A DNA stretch of 39,203 nt from an uncultured Clostridia bacterium (GTDB lineage Bacteria > Bacillota > Clostridia > Oscillospirales > Ruminococcaceae), in contig CALXHI010000011.1 in NCBI GenBank assembly GCA_944388075.1, positions 1 through 39,203 of the forward strand, given 5' to 3'. Shown in pieces: positions 24,329 to 34,127 of the stretch; position 1 is the stretch's first letter, and the number at the start of each line of letters is the position of its first letter. The position numbers and the translations under genes are program-made. The notes under the pieces were generated by a model that was given only the letters and a program-made list of their open reading frames with translations, ran no database searches and was not told where the DNA came from.

Positions 24329-24377
24329 GGAACTCTCTCCTTTGTCACCATCGCACAGGTGACTTTATTGTAGTAAT

Positions 24378-24406
24378 AGTATACCATATTACATCGAAAA
24401 TGTCAA
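24378..24406 (-). promoter_or_regulatory. Promoter of the YbjN-radical SAM-GH5 operon
   Basis: A perfect TTGACA (24401-24406) and TATACT (24378-24383) on the minus strand are 17 bp apart. Confidence 0.92.
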
Positions 24407-24437
24407 GTGCAAATGTGAATTTCACCAAATGTACATC

Positions 24438-25280
24438 TTAGAGTATTCGGCTTGCATGACGGGTGACATGGCAGCCGACATTGACCGCTACCGGCAAACC
24501 GGCAATGTGGGTCGGGGCTTGCTCGATGTTGACCGCAAGAGCTGTCACCGTACCGCCAAAGCCCTGCGGCCCGATGCCCAGCGCATTGACCGCATCGAGC
24601 ATTTGCTGTTCCAAATCGGCATACAGCGCCTTCGGATTGCGCACGGCGATATCCCGGCAGAGTGCCTTTTTAGCAAGATAGGCACATTGCTCAAAGTCAC
24701 CGCCGAGCCCCACGCCAACCACGATCGGCGGACAAGGGTTACTGCCCGCTATCCGAATGGTATCGACCACAAAATCAATGATGGTCTGCGTGGTAGCAGC
24801 AGGTGTCAGCATCCGCAGGGCACTCATATTCTCGCTGCCGAAGCCCTTCGGGCAGACATCAATCTGTACCTGCTCACCGGGCACAATGTCAATGTGCAGC
24901 ACTGCCGGCGTATTGTTTCCGGTGTTCATGCGTTCAAGCGGATCGCCAACCACGGAGCAGCGAAGATAGCCGTCCAGATATCCCTGTGCCACACCGGCAT
25001 TGACCGCCTCTCGCAGGTCTCCGCCGACCAAATGCACATCCTGTCCCAGCTTCAAAAACACAACCGCCATACCGGTATCCTGACAAATCGGCAGACCGGT
25101 TTCCCGTGCGGCATCGAGGTTTGCACACAAATCCGCAAACACATTCTTCCCAACTTCCGACTGCTCCCGTTCGCTGCCGCAGCGAATGCACTGCGCAAGC
25201 GATGCCGGCAATCCTGCATTGGCATCGATGCACAGCTGCCGTACCGCAGCAGTAATTTCGCTGACATCTAAGGTTCTCAT
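24438..25280 (-). CDS. Fumarate hydratase class I, alpha subunit
   Basis: This 280-aa protein is the iron-sulfur, catalytic N-terminal part of the two-subunit class I fumarate hydratase (L-tartrate dehydratase-type alpha). Features are GLPICQDTGMAVVF with a cluster cysteine, GSNPCPPIVVGVGLGG with the second, PKGFGSENMSALRML, and the terminal VNVGCHVTRH. The enzyme hydrates fumarate to malate and is oxygen-sensitive. The beta subunit gene normally follows directly, but here the stop at 24438 is followed by the promoter of an unrelated operon. The start overlaps the stop of the amidohydrolase gene by 3 bp, so it is translationally coupled to it. A close relative such as tartrate dehydratase alpha is also possible. 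Confidence 0.9.
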   Translation of the reverse strand: MRTLDVSEITAAVRQLCIDANAGLPASLAQCIRCGSEREQSEVGKNVFADLCANLDAARETGLPICQDTGMAVVFLKLGQDVHLVGGDLREAVNAGVAQGYLDGYLRCSVVGDPLERMNTGNNTPAVLHIDIVPGEQVQIDVCPKGFGSENMSALRMLTPAATTQTIIDFVVDTIRIAGSNPCPPIVVGVGLGGDFEQCAYLAKKALCRDIAVRNPKALYADLEQQMLDAVNALGIGPQGFGGTVTALAVNIEQAPTHIAGLPVAVNVGCHVTRHASRIL

Positions 25281-26458
25281 GAGACGCCTCCCTTACTGAC
25301 AATCGTTCCGTCAATCATCACCCAGTCCGGCTCGGTATCAAGTGCCAAAGCCGAAACATTCGGTGCATACAGCTGCAAATCCGCATCGAGTCCCACACGA
25401 ATTCGTCCAACTCGATCGGCAATGCCTGCAATCTCCGCAGCACCTGCCGTACATGCCCAAAGTGCATCTGCCAAAGCCAGACCGCCCTTGACCGCCATCG
25501 TCGCAGAGGCAGGCAGATAGGCAATCGGCACCTCCGGATGGTCGGTACAGATGGCGATTTCCACACCGGCTGCTTTCAGCAATCCGGCATTGCGTAAGGT
25601 CTGCTTTTGCAGCTCCGGCTTACAGCGCGTCCCAATCAGCGGCCCAACCACAATCGGAACTTGCTCCCTTGCCAGGGCATCAGCAATCAAATAGCCCTCT
25701 GTACCATGGATCAGCACCGGACGCAGTCCGAATTCTTTTGCAATGCGCAAGGCTGTCGCCATATCATCGGCACGGTGACAGTGAAACCATGCCTGCTGTG
25801 TGCCGTCTAACACCGGCAGCAACGCTTCACACTTGCTATCATAATCCGGCAAAGACAGCTCAACATCCTGCTCGGCTGCCTCACAATCTGTCCGGTATCG
25901 CACAGCCTTTTGCAATCCCTCTCGCAAGATGGCAGCCGTTGCCATGCGTGTAACGGGGGTTTCATCTCTGCCGTCATAGACGGTTTTGGGATTTTCTCCG
26001 AGTGCAAACTTCAGACCGACGGTCCGAATCGCCATATCGTCCACCAGCGTACCGACCGTTTTCAATGCCAGAATCGAGCCGCCGGCTGGATTGGCACTGC
26101 CCGGACTGCTGAGTACGGTTGTGATGCCTCTGGCACAGGCATCGGCAAAACAGGGGTCAAAGGGGTTGATGGCATCAATGGCACGCAGCTGAGGCGAGAA
26201 TGGGTCTGTTGCCTCATTGCAGTCATCACCCTCGAAATCAATGCCGTCCTCGATGATGCCAATATGCGTGTGAATATCCAGAAACCCCGGCAGCAAATAG
26301 CCGCCGTTGGCATCGATATCTTCCGAGTCGATCGGGCATTCGCCGAATCCCATATCCGTAATATGACCGTCTGCAACCTCCACCCAGCCCATCGGGCAGG
26401 TATCATCGGGATACATGGGTGTTTCCATGGTCACCAATTTTGCATGATAGATTCGCAT
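25277..26458 (-). CDS. Metal-dependent amidohydrolase
   Basis: This 393-aa enzyme has the cyclic amidohydrolase fold. After an N-terminal strand domain, metal ligands appear in GFLDIHTHIG (HxH), HCHRADD, PVLIHGTEG and the Asp in AICTDHPEV. The C-terminal part (VGRIRVGLDADLQLYAPNVS) completes the small beta domain. It resembles imidazolonepropionase-like amidohydrolases. The substrate is uncertain, and GPLIGTRCKPELQ suggests a small cyclic amide. AAAGAGG precedes the ATG and the promoter at 26509-26537 drives it. The coupling to fumarate hydratase alpha suggests the two may act in one degradation route, but that is inference. Confidence 0.88.
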   Translation of the reverse strand: MRIYHAKLVTMETPMYPDDTCPMGWVEVADGHITDMGFGECPIDSEDIDANGGYLLPGFLDIHTHIGIIEDGIDFEGDDCNEATDPFSPQLRAIDAINPFDPCFADACARGITTVLSSPGSANPAGGSILALKTVGTLVDDMAIRTVGLKFALGENPKTVYDGRDETPVTRMATAAILREGLQKAVRYRTDCEAAEQDVELSLPDYDSKCEALLPVLDGTQQAWFHCHRADDMATALRIAKEFGLRPVLIHGTEGYLIADALAREQVPIVVGPLIGTRCKPELQKQTLRNAGLLKAAGVEIAICTDHPEVPIAYLPASATMAVKGGLALADALWACTAGAAEIAGIADRVGRIRVGLDADLQLYAPNVSALALDTEPDWVMIDGTIVSKGGVS

Positions 26459-26508
26459 GCAGCATTCCTCTTTCCGTCAACCGCTGACTGCGCTTGACTT
26501 GCTGTTAC

Positions 26509-26537
26509 AGTATAACACAAATACGTCCAAAATGCAA
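26509..26537 (-). promoter_or_regulatory. Promoter of the amidohydrolase-fumarate hydratase operon
   Basis: On the minus strand, TTGCAT (26532-26537) and TATACT (26509-26514) are spaced by 17 bp. Confidence 0.87.
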
Positions 26538-26609
26538 GCGATTCCACCAATTCCATACAAATGTTCTCCCCAACACAGAGAGGACATCCGCTTTGTGATA
26601 TAAAATATA

Positions 26610-26655
26610 AGCAACACCGCACAAAGGCACCAGGCGTTCTTTGTGCGGTGTTTCC
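26610..26655. mobile_element. Minimal MITE copy, 46 bp, TSD TATA
   Basis: AGCAACACCGCACAAAG and CTTTGTGCGGTGTTTCC face each other with only about 12 bp between, so the internal part is gone. TATA at 26606-26609 and 26656-26659 is a 4-bp target duplication. It is 6 bp downstream of the stop of the FtsX-type ABC gene (26662) and forms a hairpin with a T-rich tail on that strand, so it probably serves as its terminator. Confidence 0.85.
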
Positions 26656-26661
26656 TATAGA

Positions 26662-29559
26662 TTATCGATTGCGGATCGCATCGATCGGCTTTTTTGAAGC
26701 GGCAATCTTCACCGGAATAAAGCTTGCCACGGCGGCAACAACAATGCTGATCAGGAACAGCAGTCCGATCTGTCTGATGCCAAAGTTCAAAATTGTGATG
26801 AGAATCCCGACCTGCTCTCGCAACAAGGTATTGAACAGACCTACAGCCGTACCGCAGAGTACCGCTGCAAGCAAGAAATTGATCATGGCAATGACAAAGC
26901 TCTCCGAGAAGAAGATGCGGAACACATCGTTCGATCGAGAACCAATAGCACGCAAAATACCGATCTCCTGCTTTTTGTAGTGGATACTGGTCGAGATGAA
27001 GTTTGCCATCAGCAGCATGGCAAAGATCGCGAAGGCACCGCCGATATACATGAATGCCTTTGCCAAGACATCCAGTATCTCATCAACAATATCCAGCTCA
27101 TAGGTCACAGCATTTTGGAGCTTGTAGCGCAAGGTTGCGTCTTCATTTTGCGGATAGCAATATTCCACAAAGGCACGGACTTCATGTTCCGATTTCGGCA
27201 TCGGCCCGATGGCTTGACGATAAATGCCATCCACGTCCAGCGTACGCTGCTCCACAAACGCATCGGAAAACACCGTTGCGTTTGTACCCTGATACCGGCT
27301 GTCCTGTGTGAAACATCCGACAATTTTCATGTCCTTGGTTTCGGTCTGGTACATGGAAACCATGCCATTTCCTTCCACCAACACTTCTTCTTCAAACTGG
27401 ATGGTACCGATCTGTTCAATGACCGACAGGACATTCCGAAGATCCGCCTGTGTAATCTCCGCAGTGCCTGCGACGATGTCATCGAACTTCTCACGCATGG
27501 TATCGTCCAAATCCATGGTGCTGAGCCCCCACTCAAGCTGATTGAGAAGATCCGGCAGCGATACAATCATTTCATCGTCTGCCAAAGCAGTCTGCTTTCC
27601 ATCTAACCAGACAATCTCGTCCTCCGCAACATCGGAAAGCTTTGTCATGATGGCATCTCTCATATACAAAGAGCCATTCTCCGGATTCTTTTCTGTTATT
27701 ATCAAAGAAGACCAATACTCGCACTCATAGGTCTTCGGGTCTTCCGCCACCATGCGTGCAACCGCTCCGCTGCCAACCATGGCGGTTCCGGTCAAGCTGG
27801 AATCCATTTCCGTACTGAATTCCGAATACAGCACATAATTCTTCAATTTTTCAGACGCCGAAAGCTGTTCAGCGGACTCTCGCAGCGAATCGTATCGACT
27901 GATATCAAAGCCGGTATCAATAATGCCGGTAATGGTATATTCGGTGTCCCGCAGATAGAGCGTTTTGCCAATCATATCCGCAGGCTTCTCAATCTTTTCG
28001 TATTGAATGGTTTCTTCCTCTGTTTTGGCGTCCTCCGTCGGCACGGTTTCTGTGTACTCGTTCGCATTCTCCTCCGCTTTTGCATCCTCTGCGGTTATCC
28101 GGCGGTAGCCTGCCTGTACAAAGGTATCGCAAGCATATTCGCTGATGACGATTTCATTTTTGCTGCCATCCGGCAACTGACCTGCCGTCAGCGTATACCC
28201 CATATCCTTCAGCGTTGCATCCGTCACTTCCGCAAAGCCGTTGAATTTGCACATATGCAGAGTAAACTGGTCGGATTCGTTGAATTCATACTTGGAATCA
28301 AAGTGATCGTAGAAGACACGTGCATCCATGCCGGAATACAGACCAACCACCGGCACTCCGCTTTCCGTCTTGATTTTCTCGAGGTCGGCATCGGAGAGTT
28401 CGTAGCCATAGTCATTCCACCATCGGTGATCTCCCTCCCCTTCTCGTATGGATTTGCAAACCGCCACCTGATTGACACCGCTGTCCATCAAGGATTTCGT
28501 ACAGGCTTGAATGTGGTTATAGGCACTCATCGTATCGGTCAAACCGAACAGCGTAAACGCCACCGTTGAAAGCAAAACCGTCATCACCAAGCGAAAACGC
28601 TTGTGCTTCAAGCTGCTGCATCCGATCTTGAAGGCACTGTGCATCGGCAGTTTTGAACGAATCAAGCTGAATTTCGATCCATCCTGCTTTGGGATTCGAC
28701 TCGTATCCGTAACTTGAAATTCCCGTGCCGCCACGGGCAGCGTCAGCGTCAATCCACCAGATTTTAACTGATCGATATAGGTATTGATCTTCTCCAGATC
28801 CTCTGTTGTCAAATGATAATCCTGCGGAATTTCCACCGTATTGCTGCGGAACACAAGCTGTTGATTGGTCGGCTGCTCCGTATGCACAACCGCTTCCACA
28901 TCTCGAACGACCTTACCGTCCGCCAATTCAATAATTCGATCCGCATATTGCTCCGCATACTCCCGATCATGCGACACAACGATGACCAGTTTTGTGGCGG
29001 ACAGCTTTTTCAGGGTATCCAGCACTTGTCTTCCGGTATTGGAATCGAGTGCGCCGGTCGGCTCATCTGCCATGATGATTTCCGGATTTTTGACCAACGC
29101 ACGGGCAATCGCAACTCTCTGCTTTTGACCGCCGGACAGCTCGTTCGGACGACGATTGCCATAGCCCGCCAAATCCACATCGGTCAAGATTTGATTGATT
29201 TCCTCATCGGTCGCTTTTTTGCCCTGCAATTCCAGTGCCAGTGCAATGTTCGCACCCACCGTAAACTCCTCGAGTACATTGTACTCCTGGAAGATAAAGC
29301 CGACATAGGTATTACGGTAGCTGTCGAATCGCTGCTGTGTGAAATCCTTCGAGGAAATGCCCTTGATGATGATCTCGCCCTCATCATAGGAATCTAAGCC
29401 GCCCAACAGGTTGAGCATGGTCGACTTACCGCTGCCCGACTTGCCGAGCAGGAATACCATACCCGTTTCAGGGAATTTCAGCGAAACATGGTCAACAGCA
29501 AGAACGTCAACGCCTTTTTTAGGTTTGTATACTTTGCAAAGATCTTTTGTTTCCAGCAT
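26662..29559 (-). CDS. ABC transporter, ATPase fused to FtsX-type permease
   Basis: This 965-aa fusion begins with a LolD/MacB-type ATPase (about residues 1-235): Walker A LLGKSGSGKST, signature LSGGQKQR, Walker B IIMADEPTGALD and switch VVSHDREYA. The permease half has a first membrane helix after a linker (LVMTVLLSTVAFTLFGLTDT), a long extracellular domain of about 500 residues and three C-terminal helices (AFAIFAMLLMANFISTSI, VIAMINFLLAAVLCGTAVGL, LLFLISIVVAAVASFIPVKI). FtsX-type systems are mechanotransmission ABC proteins that release lipids, peptides or drugs or activate hydrolases, and do not import. The start follows AAGGAG. MITE copies lie on both sides, one in the leader. The substrate is unknown. 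Confidence 0.9.
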   Translation of the reverse strand: MLETKDLCKVYKPKKGVDVLAVDHVSLKFPETGMVFLLGKSGSGKSTMLNLLGGLDSYDEGEIIIKGISSKDFTQQRFDSYRNTYVGFIFQEYNVLEEFTVGANIALALELQGKKATDEEINQILTDVDLAGYGNRRPNELSGGQKQRVAIARALVKNPEIIMADEPTGALDSNTGRQVLDTLKKLSATKLVIVVSHDREYAEQYADRIIELADGKVVRDVEAVVHTEQPTNQQLVFRSNTVEIPQDYHLTTEDLEKINTYIDQLKSGGLTLTLPVAAREFQVTDTSRIPKQDGSKFSLIRSKLPMHSAFKIGCSSLKHKRFRLVMTVLLSTVAFTLFGLTDTMSAYNHIQACTKSLMDSGVNQVAVCKSIREGEGDHRWWNDYGYELSDADLEKIKTESGVPVVGLYSGMDARVFYDHFDSKYEFNESDQFTLHMCKFNGFAEVTDATLKDMGYTLTAGQLPDGSKNEIVISEYACDTFVQAGYRRITAEDAKAEENANEYTETVPTEDAKTEEETIQYEKIEKPADMIGKTLYLRDTEYTITGIIDTGFDISRYDSLRESAEQLSASEKLKNYVLYSEFSTEMDSSLTGTAMVGSGAVARMVAEDPKTYECEYWSSLIITEKNPENGSLYMRDAIMTKLSDVAEDEIVWLDGKQTALADDEMIVSLPDLLNQLEWGLSTMDLDDTMREKFDDIVAGTAEITQADLRNVLSVIEQIGTIQFEEEVLVEGNGMVSMYQTETKDMKIVGCFTQDSRYQGTNATVFSDAFVEQRTLDVDGIYRQAIGPMPKSEHEVRAFVEYCYPQNEDATLRYKLQNAVTYELDIVDEILDVLAKAFMYIGGAFAIFAMLLMANFISTSIHYKKQEIGILRAIGSRSNDVFRIFFSESFVIAMINFLLAAVLCGTAVGLFNTLLREQVGILITILNFGIRQIGLLFLISIVVAAVASFIPVKIAASKKPIDAIRNR

Positions 29560-29588
29560 GATAGAACTCCTTACTTCCATTTTGTTAT

Positions 29589-29705
29589 GGTGACACCACA
29601 TAAAGATCGTGCATCAAATGCGCAGTCGATTTTTTCATCAGATGAAACAAAAAGCACAAGCTGATGGTGCGCAAAGCCCTCAGGCGTTCTTCGTGCGGTG
29701 TTGCC
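29589..29705. mobile_element. MITE copy 3, 117 bp, internally deleted
   Basis: It starts GGTGACACCACATAAAG and ends CTTCGTGCGGTGTTGCC. It follows copies 1 and 2 through the TCGATTTTTTCATCAGATG tract but lacks about 55 bp including the central GGGAATA hairpin. The flanks are TTAT and TGAT, a 4-bp duplication with one mismatch. It lies in the leader of the FtsX-type ABC gene, starting 8 bp after the -10 box. Confidence 0.85.
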
Positions 29706-29713
29706 TGATGTCT

Positions 29714-29719
29714 ATTATA
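29714..29719 (-). promoter_or_regulatory. Putative -10 box for the FtsX-type ABC gene
   Basis: TATAAT on the minus strand lies 8 bp upstream of MITE copy 3. The -35 region is poor (TGGTAT at 17 bp), so the promoter may be weak or activator-dependent. The rest of 29720-29951 is AT-rich with no gene seen. Confidence 0.5.
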
Positions 29720-29951
29720 GCCAAATACTCCTTAAGATACCAGTGTGAAATATCTTAAATTTTCCTGAATCTGTCATGCAGTCACCCAATAGCAGCCTTG
29801 TTCAATTGCCGCTTTCAGCATAACATCAACGGTTTCATTATATCATATTTTACATAGCAATGCAAGCAACAAACGATACAAATCAAAAACAACATCATTT
29901 GCATTTTCTACTCAATACCATATCCGAAAACGCCCACCCTGCTGCATATGC

Positions 29952-29986
29952 AAAAGCTGCCGTGTACACAAGTACACAGCAACTTT
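29952..29986 (-). terminator. Intrinsic terminator after glutamate dehydrogenase
   Basis: On the minus strand, AAAGTTGCTGTGTAC pairs with GTACACGGCAGCTTT around a 4-nt loop, running into T residues, about 27 bp after the stop at 30014. Confidence 0.88.
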
Positions 29987-30013
29987 CGGTTCGATCTGCA
30001 ATCAGGAGACGAA

Positions 30014-31387
<1,374 letters not shown>

Positions 31388-31452
31388 CTAATCGAAAGAT
31401 TTAAGTGGGTTTGGGTTCCGGCACAAGGAAACCCCCTAATGCCGCATTTTCT

Positions 31453-31481
31453 ATTATACTCCAAATCTCTTTCTTTTGCAA
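31453..31481 (-). promoter_or_regulatory. Promoter of gdhA
   Basis: On the minus strand, TTGCAA (31476-31481) and TATAAT (31453-31458) are 17 bp apart. Apart from this and the divergent pectinase promoter, 31482-31660 is AT-rich DNA without a gene. Confidence 0.9.
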
Positions 31482-31663
31482 GTGCTTTTTGCAAAAAAAT
31501 ACGAAACTGTTCCCAATATTTGATTTTTCGTCCGTGCGGAACAGTGGCGAAAACTGCACGTTTTCCGCCGGGCAGCAGAATCAAGAGCTAGCACATCATG
31601 CAAAATTGGATACAATCCATCATATATACTGGATAATTCGTCAATGTATTCATGGAATATTCA

Positions 31664-31672
31664 TGTTATAAT
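31664..31672 (+). promoter_or_regulatory. Extended -10 promoter of the pectinase operon
   Basis: TGTTATAAT is an extended -10 element; no good -35 box is present. The start near 31679 coincides with the first base of the leader stem. Confidence 0.7.
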
Positions 31673-31678
31673 AAAGAA

Positions 31679-31769
31679 GGTCGGAAAGCATAGAGAAAAT
31701 TTGTGCCATGCAAAGCATCACTAGGGGGAATCGGCACAGCAAACCAATGTCCGACCGGAAATGGAGGTC
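31679..31769 (+). ncRNA. Structured 5' leader of the pectinesterase gene
   Basis: A perfect 7-bp outer stem joins GGTCGGA (31679-31685) and TCCGACC (31750-31756). Inside, TGTGCC (31702-31707) pairs with GGCACA (31733-31738), and ATGC-AAA-GCAT forms a small hairpin at 31708-31718. The 3' strand of the outer stem includes GACC, which could instead pair with GGTC at 31766-31769 next to the ribosome binding site. This suggests translational control but the alternative pairing is only 4 bp. It was compared from memory with the cyclic di-GMP class and did not fit. Confidence 0.5.
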
Positions 31770-31774
31770 TACAT

Positions 31775-34102
31775 ATGACGCATATACAAACAAAAGGCAT
31801 GGGTCTGTTCACCGCATTGGGACTTTCTGCCGCATTGCTGCTCGGCAGTATGCCGATACTCCCTGCGGTAACCGCAGCCGCCTCGACCATCACGGTCGGC
31901 AACGGCGGTGACTGCGCAACCATCAACGAGGCGGTACAGCTTGCCGCTTCCCGCAACCCCTCGAGCGAAGCCGATCGCATTACGATTGCGATTGCGCCGG
32001 GCACTTATCGAGAACAGGTCATCGTCAACACGCCTTATCTCTCATTTGTCAACAGCAATCCGAGTGGCGGCGATGTGCTTTTGACCTGGTACTACGGCAT
32101 CGGTTACCAGTACTATTCCTGCGCCACCGACGGCTATTACGATGCCTCGGATGCCGCCTCGAAATCTGCCAAGGGTACAGCCGACCGTTGGGGTACTGCC
32201 GTACGTCTGCTCAGCGGCGCACAGTATTTCCGTGCCGAAAACATCACCTTTGAGAACAGCTTCAACCGCTATATCACGCAGGAGGAGCTTGCCGATGGTG
32301 TCGAGCCGACCAGCGAAACCCTCACAGTACAGCGTACAAGCGGTCTGGATGTCACCGCAAAAGCCAATACCGAACGTGCTGCTGCGATGTGCGTAGAGGC
32401 AAACTACGCCGAATTCTATCAGTGCGAATTCTACGGCAGTCAGGATACGCTCTATACCGGCTCTGTCACCGCCTACTTTAAGGACTGCCTGATCCAGGGC
32501 AACACCGACTACATCTTCGGCAGTGGCGATATCGTATTCGATCAATGCGAACTGCGATTCGGCGGCTACTCCGATAAGGCTGTTGGCGGCTATATCACCG
32601 CAGCCCGTGAGCAAACCCTCGGCTATCTGTTCTGGAACTGCCATGTGACTGCCAATCCGGCATTGACGGTCGGTTCGGGCTATTTCGGCAGACCTTGGCG
32701 TGCAACGGCGCATGTCCTTTTCTGCAACACCGTCCTCGAATATGAAAGCATTATCACCGATGTGGGCTGGCACAGCATGAGTGGCGTTGACCCTTCGCAG
32801 GCGACCTTCCGTGAGTACAACACCACCACCGCCTCCGGCGCATCCGTCAATACCTCGAGCAGAACCGCCGGTACTGTCCTGTCGAGCTGCTCGGCGACCC
32901 GTGAGGGCTATCTGAACGGTTGGACGCCCTACTACTTTAACTACACCGCACAGCCCACTACCCTGCAAGGCACGCTGATTTCCGAACTGACCGTACAGGA
33001 CACCGCAAACGGCAGCAACTGGCATATCGTATCTCCCCTTGCCGTTGGCAGCACGGTATTCGGAGATCGTGACTTCACCTATACCGCCGTACCCGATGCA
33101 CTGCTCGGTGCGGAATATGTGCAGACCGCCTGCGATTCCAAAAATTTCACCGGCGACCTCGCCGTTCTGACAGCGGCTCAGCCGATGTACCTGTATCTGG
33201 CATTCGATTCCCGTCTCGGCACAATTCCGGCATGGGCAGCGCAGCGGTTCACCGATACCGGTATGCAGTGCACGACCAGCAATGCCGTCACGCTTTGGGT
33301 GTACCGCACGGAGCTTGCAGCCGGCGAAACCATTACCCTCGGTGATAATACCACCGGCACAAGCGTCATCGGCTATACCCTCTTTGCGCAGGGCCAACCC
33401 ATCGTCTATCAGGGCACATTGATTCGTGACCTCAACCTCATCGACCGTACCAATGGAGCCAATTGGGGCATCGAGCCGACATTGTCTGTCGGTTCCCTCG
33501 TATTCGGTGATCGCGATGTGACCTTTACCGCCATTCCGGATTCGCTGCTCGGTGCGGAATACATCCGTACGGCATGTGATTCCAAATATACCACCGGCAT
33601 TCTCGCCACCGCTGTTGCGCAAGCCGATGTGTTGGTCACGGTCGGTATCGACAGCCGCATTGCCGCACCGGCTTGGCTGAACGATTGGACGAACACCGGC
33701 ATGACCTGCTCTGCAAGCAATGATGTCACCTTTATCCTCTATCAGCACAGCTATGCAGCAGGGGAAATCATGTCCTTCGGCGAAAACGGCACGTCTGCTA
33801 CCTGCGTCAACTATATTGCCATGGTGCAAAATAAACCCGCAGAAACTGCTACCACAACTGCAATAACTACTACAACAACGACTACCACAGCGGAAATCAC
33901 AGCGTCTCTGCTCGGCGATGTGGACGAGAATGGCATTGTGAATATATCCGATGCCGTTCTGCTCTGCCGCTATCTGGCAGAGGATGCCAATGTCACAGTC
34001 AACGAACTCGGACGCAAGAATGCCGACTACGATGCCAACGGCATTCTGGAAACCAAGGATATCTCTGCGCTCCTGCAGTCGCTTGCAAAGCTCGAAGCAT
34101 AA
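31775..34102 (+). CDS. Dockerin-bearing pectinesterase (CE8) with two repeat modules
   Basis: This about 775-aa secreted enzyme removes methyl esters from homogalacturonan. Signal peptide: about residues 1-36. The CE8 beta-helix spans about 37-385 with GTYREQV, QDTLYT (Asp226 region), TDYIFGSGD (catalytic Asp) and YFGRPW (catalytic Arg). Two copies of an unnamed module of about 140 residues follow (about 397-540 and 545-685), each with VFGDRDxTxTAxP, LLGAEYxxTACDSK and a TLG/SFG end. A Thr-rich linker leads to a dockerin with two calcium-binding repeats (LLGDVDENGIVNISDAVL, NADYDANGILETKD). The dockerin should attach it to a cell-surface scaffoldin by cohesin binding. GGAGG precedes the ATG; the pectate lyase gene follows after 25 bp. 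Confidence 0.93.
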   Translation: MTHIQTKGMGLFTALGLSAALLLGSMPILPAVTAAASTITVGNGGDCATINEAVQLAASRNPSSEADRITIAIAPGTYREQVIVNTPYLSFVNSNPSGGDVLLTWYYGIGYQYYSCATDGYYDASDAASKSAKGTADRWGTAVRLLSGAQYFRAENITFENSFNRYITQEELADGVEPTSETLTVQRTSGLDVTAKANTERAAAMCVEANYAEFYQCEFYGSQDTLYTGSVTAYFKDCLIQGNTDYIFGSGDIVFDQCELRFGGYSDKAVGGYITAAREQTLGYLFWNCHVTANPALTVGSGYFGRPWRATAHVLFCNTVLEYESIITDVGWHSMSGVDPSQATFREYNTTTASGASVNTSSRTAGTVLSSCSATREGYLNGWTPYYFNYTAQPTTLQGTLISELTVQDTANGSNWHIVSPLAVGSTVFGDRDFTYTAVPDALLGAEYVQTACDSKNFTGDLAVLTAAQPMYLYLAFDSRLGTIPAWAAQRFTDTGMQCTTSNAVTLWVYRTELAAGETITLGDNTTGTSVIGYTLFAQGQPIVYQGTLIRDLNLIDRTNGANWGIEPTLSVGSLVFGDRDVTFTAIPDSLLGAEYIRTACDSKYTTGILATAVAQADVLVTVGIDSRIAAPAWLNDWTNTGMTCSASNDVTFILYQHSYAAGEIMSFGENGTSATCVNYIAMVQNKPAETATTTAITTTTTTTTAEITASLLGDVDENGIVNISDAVLLCRYLAEDANVTVNELGRKNADYDANGILETKDISALLQSLAKLEA

Positions 34103-34127
34103 TCCACAGAAGAGAGAGGGAAATACG

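Noticed and set aside
31679..31760. Cyclic di-GMP class I riboswitch before the pectinesterase
   Set aside because: Short pieces such as GCAAAGC and GCACAGCAAACC resemble that class, but they occur in the wrong order and without its paired stems.
32042..33829. Long minus-strand frame opposite the pectinesterase
   Set aside because: It is an antisense frame produced by codon bias in the secreted enzyme gene, with no start signal and no recognisable motif.
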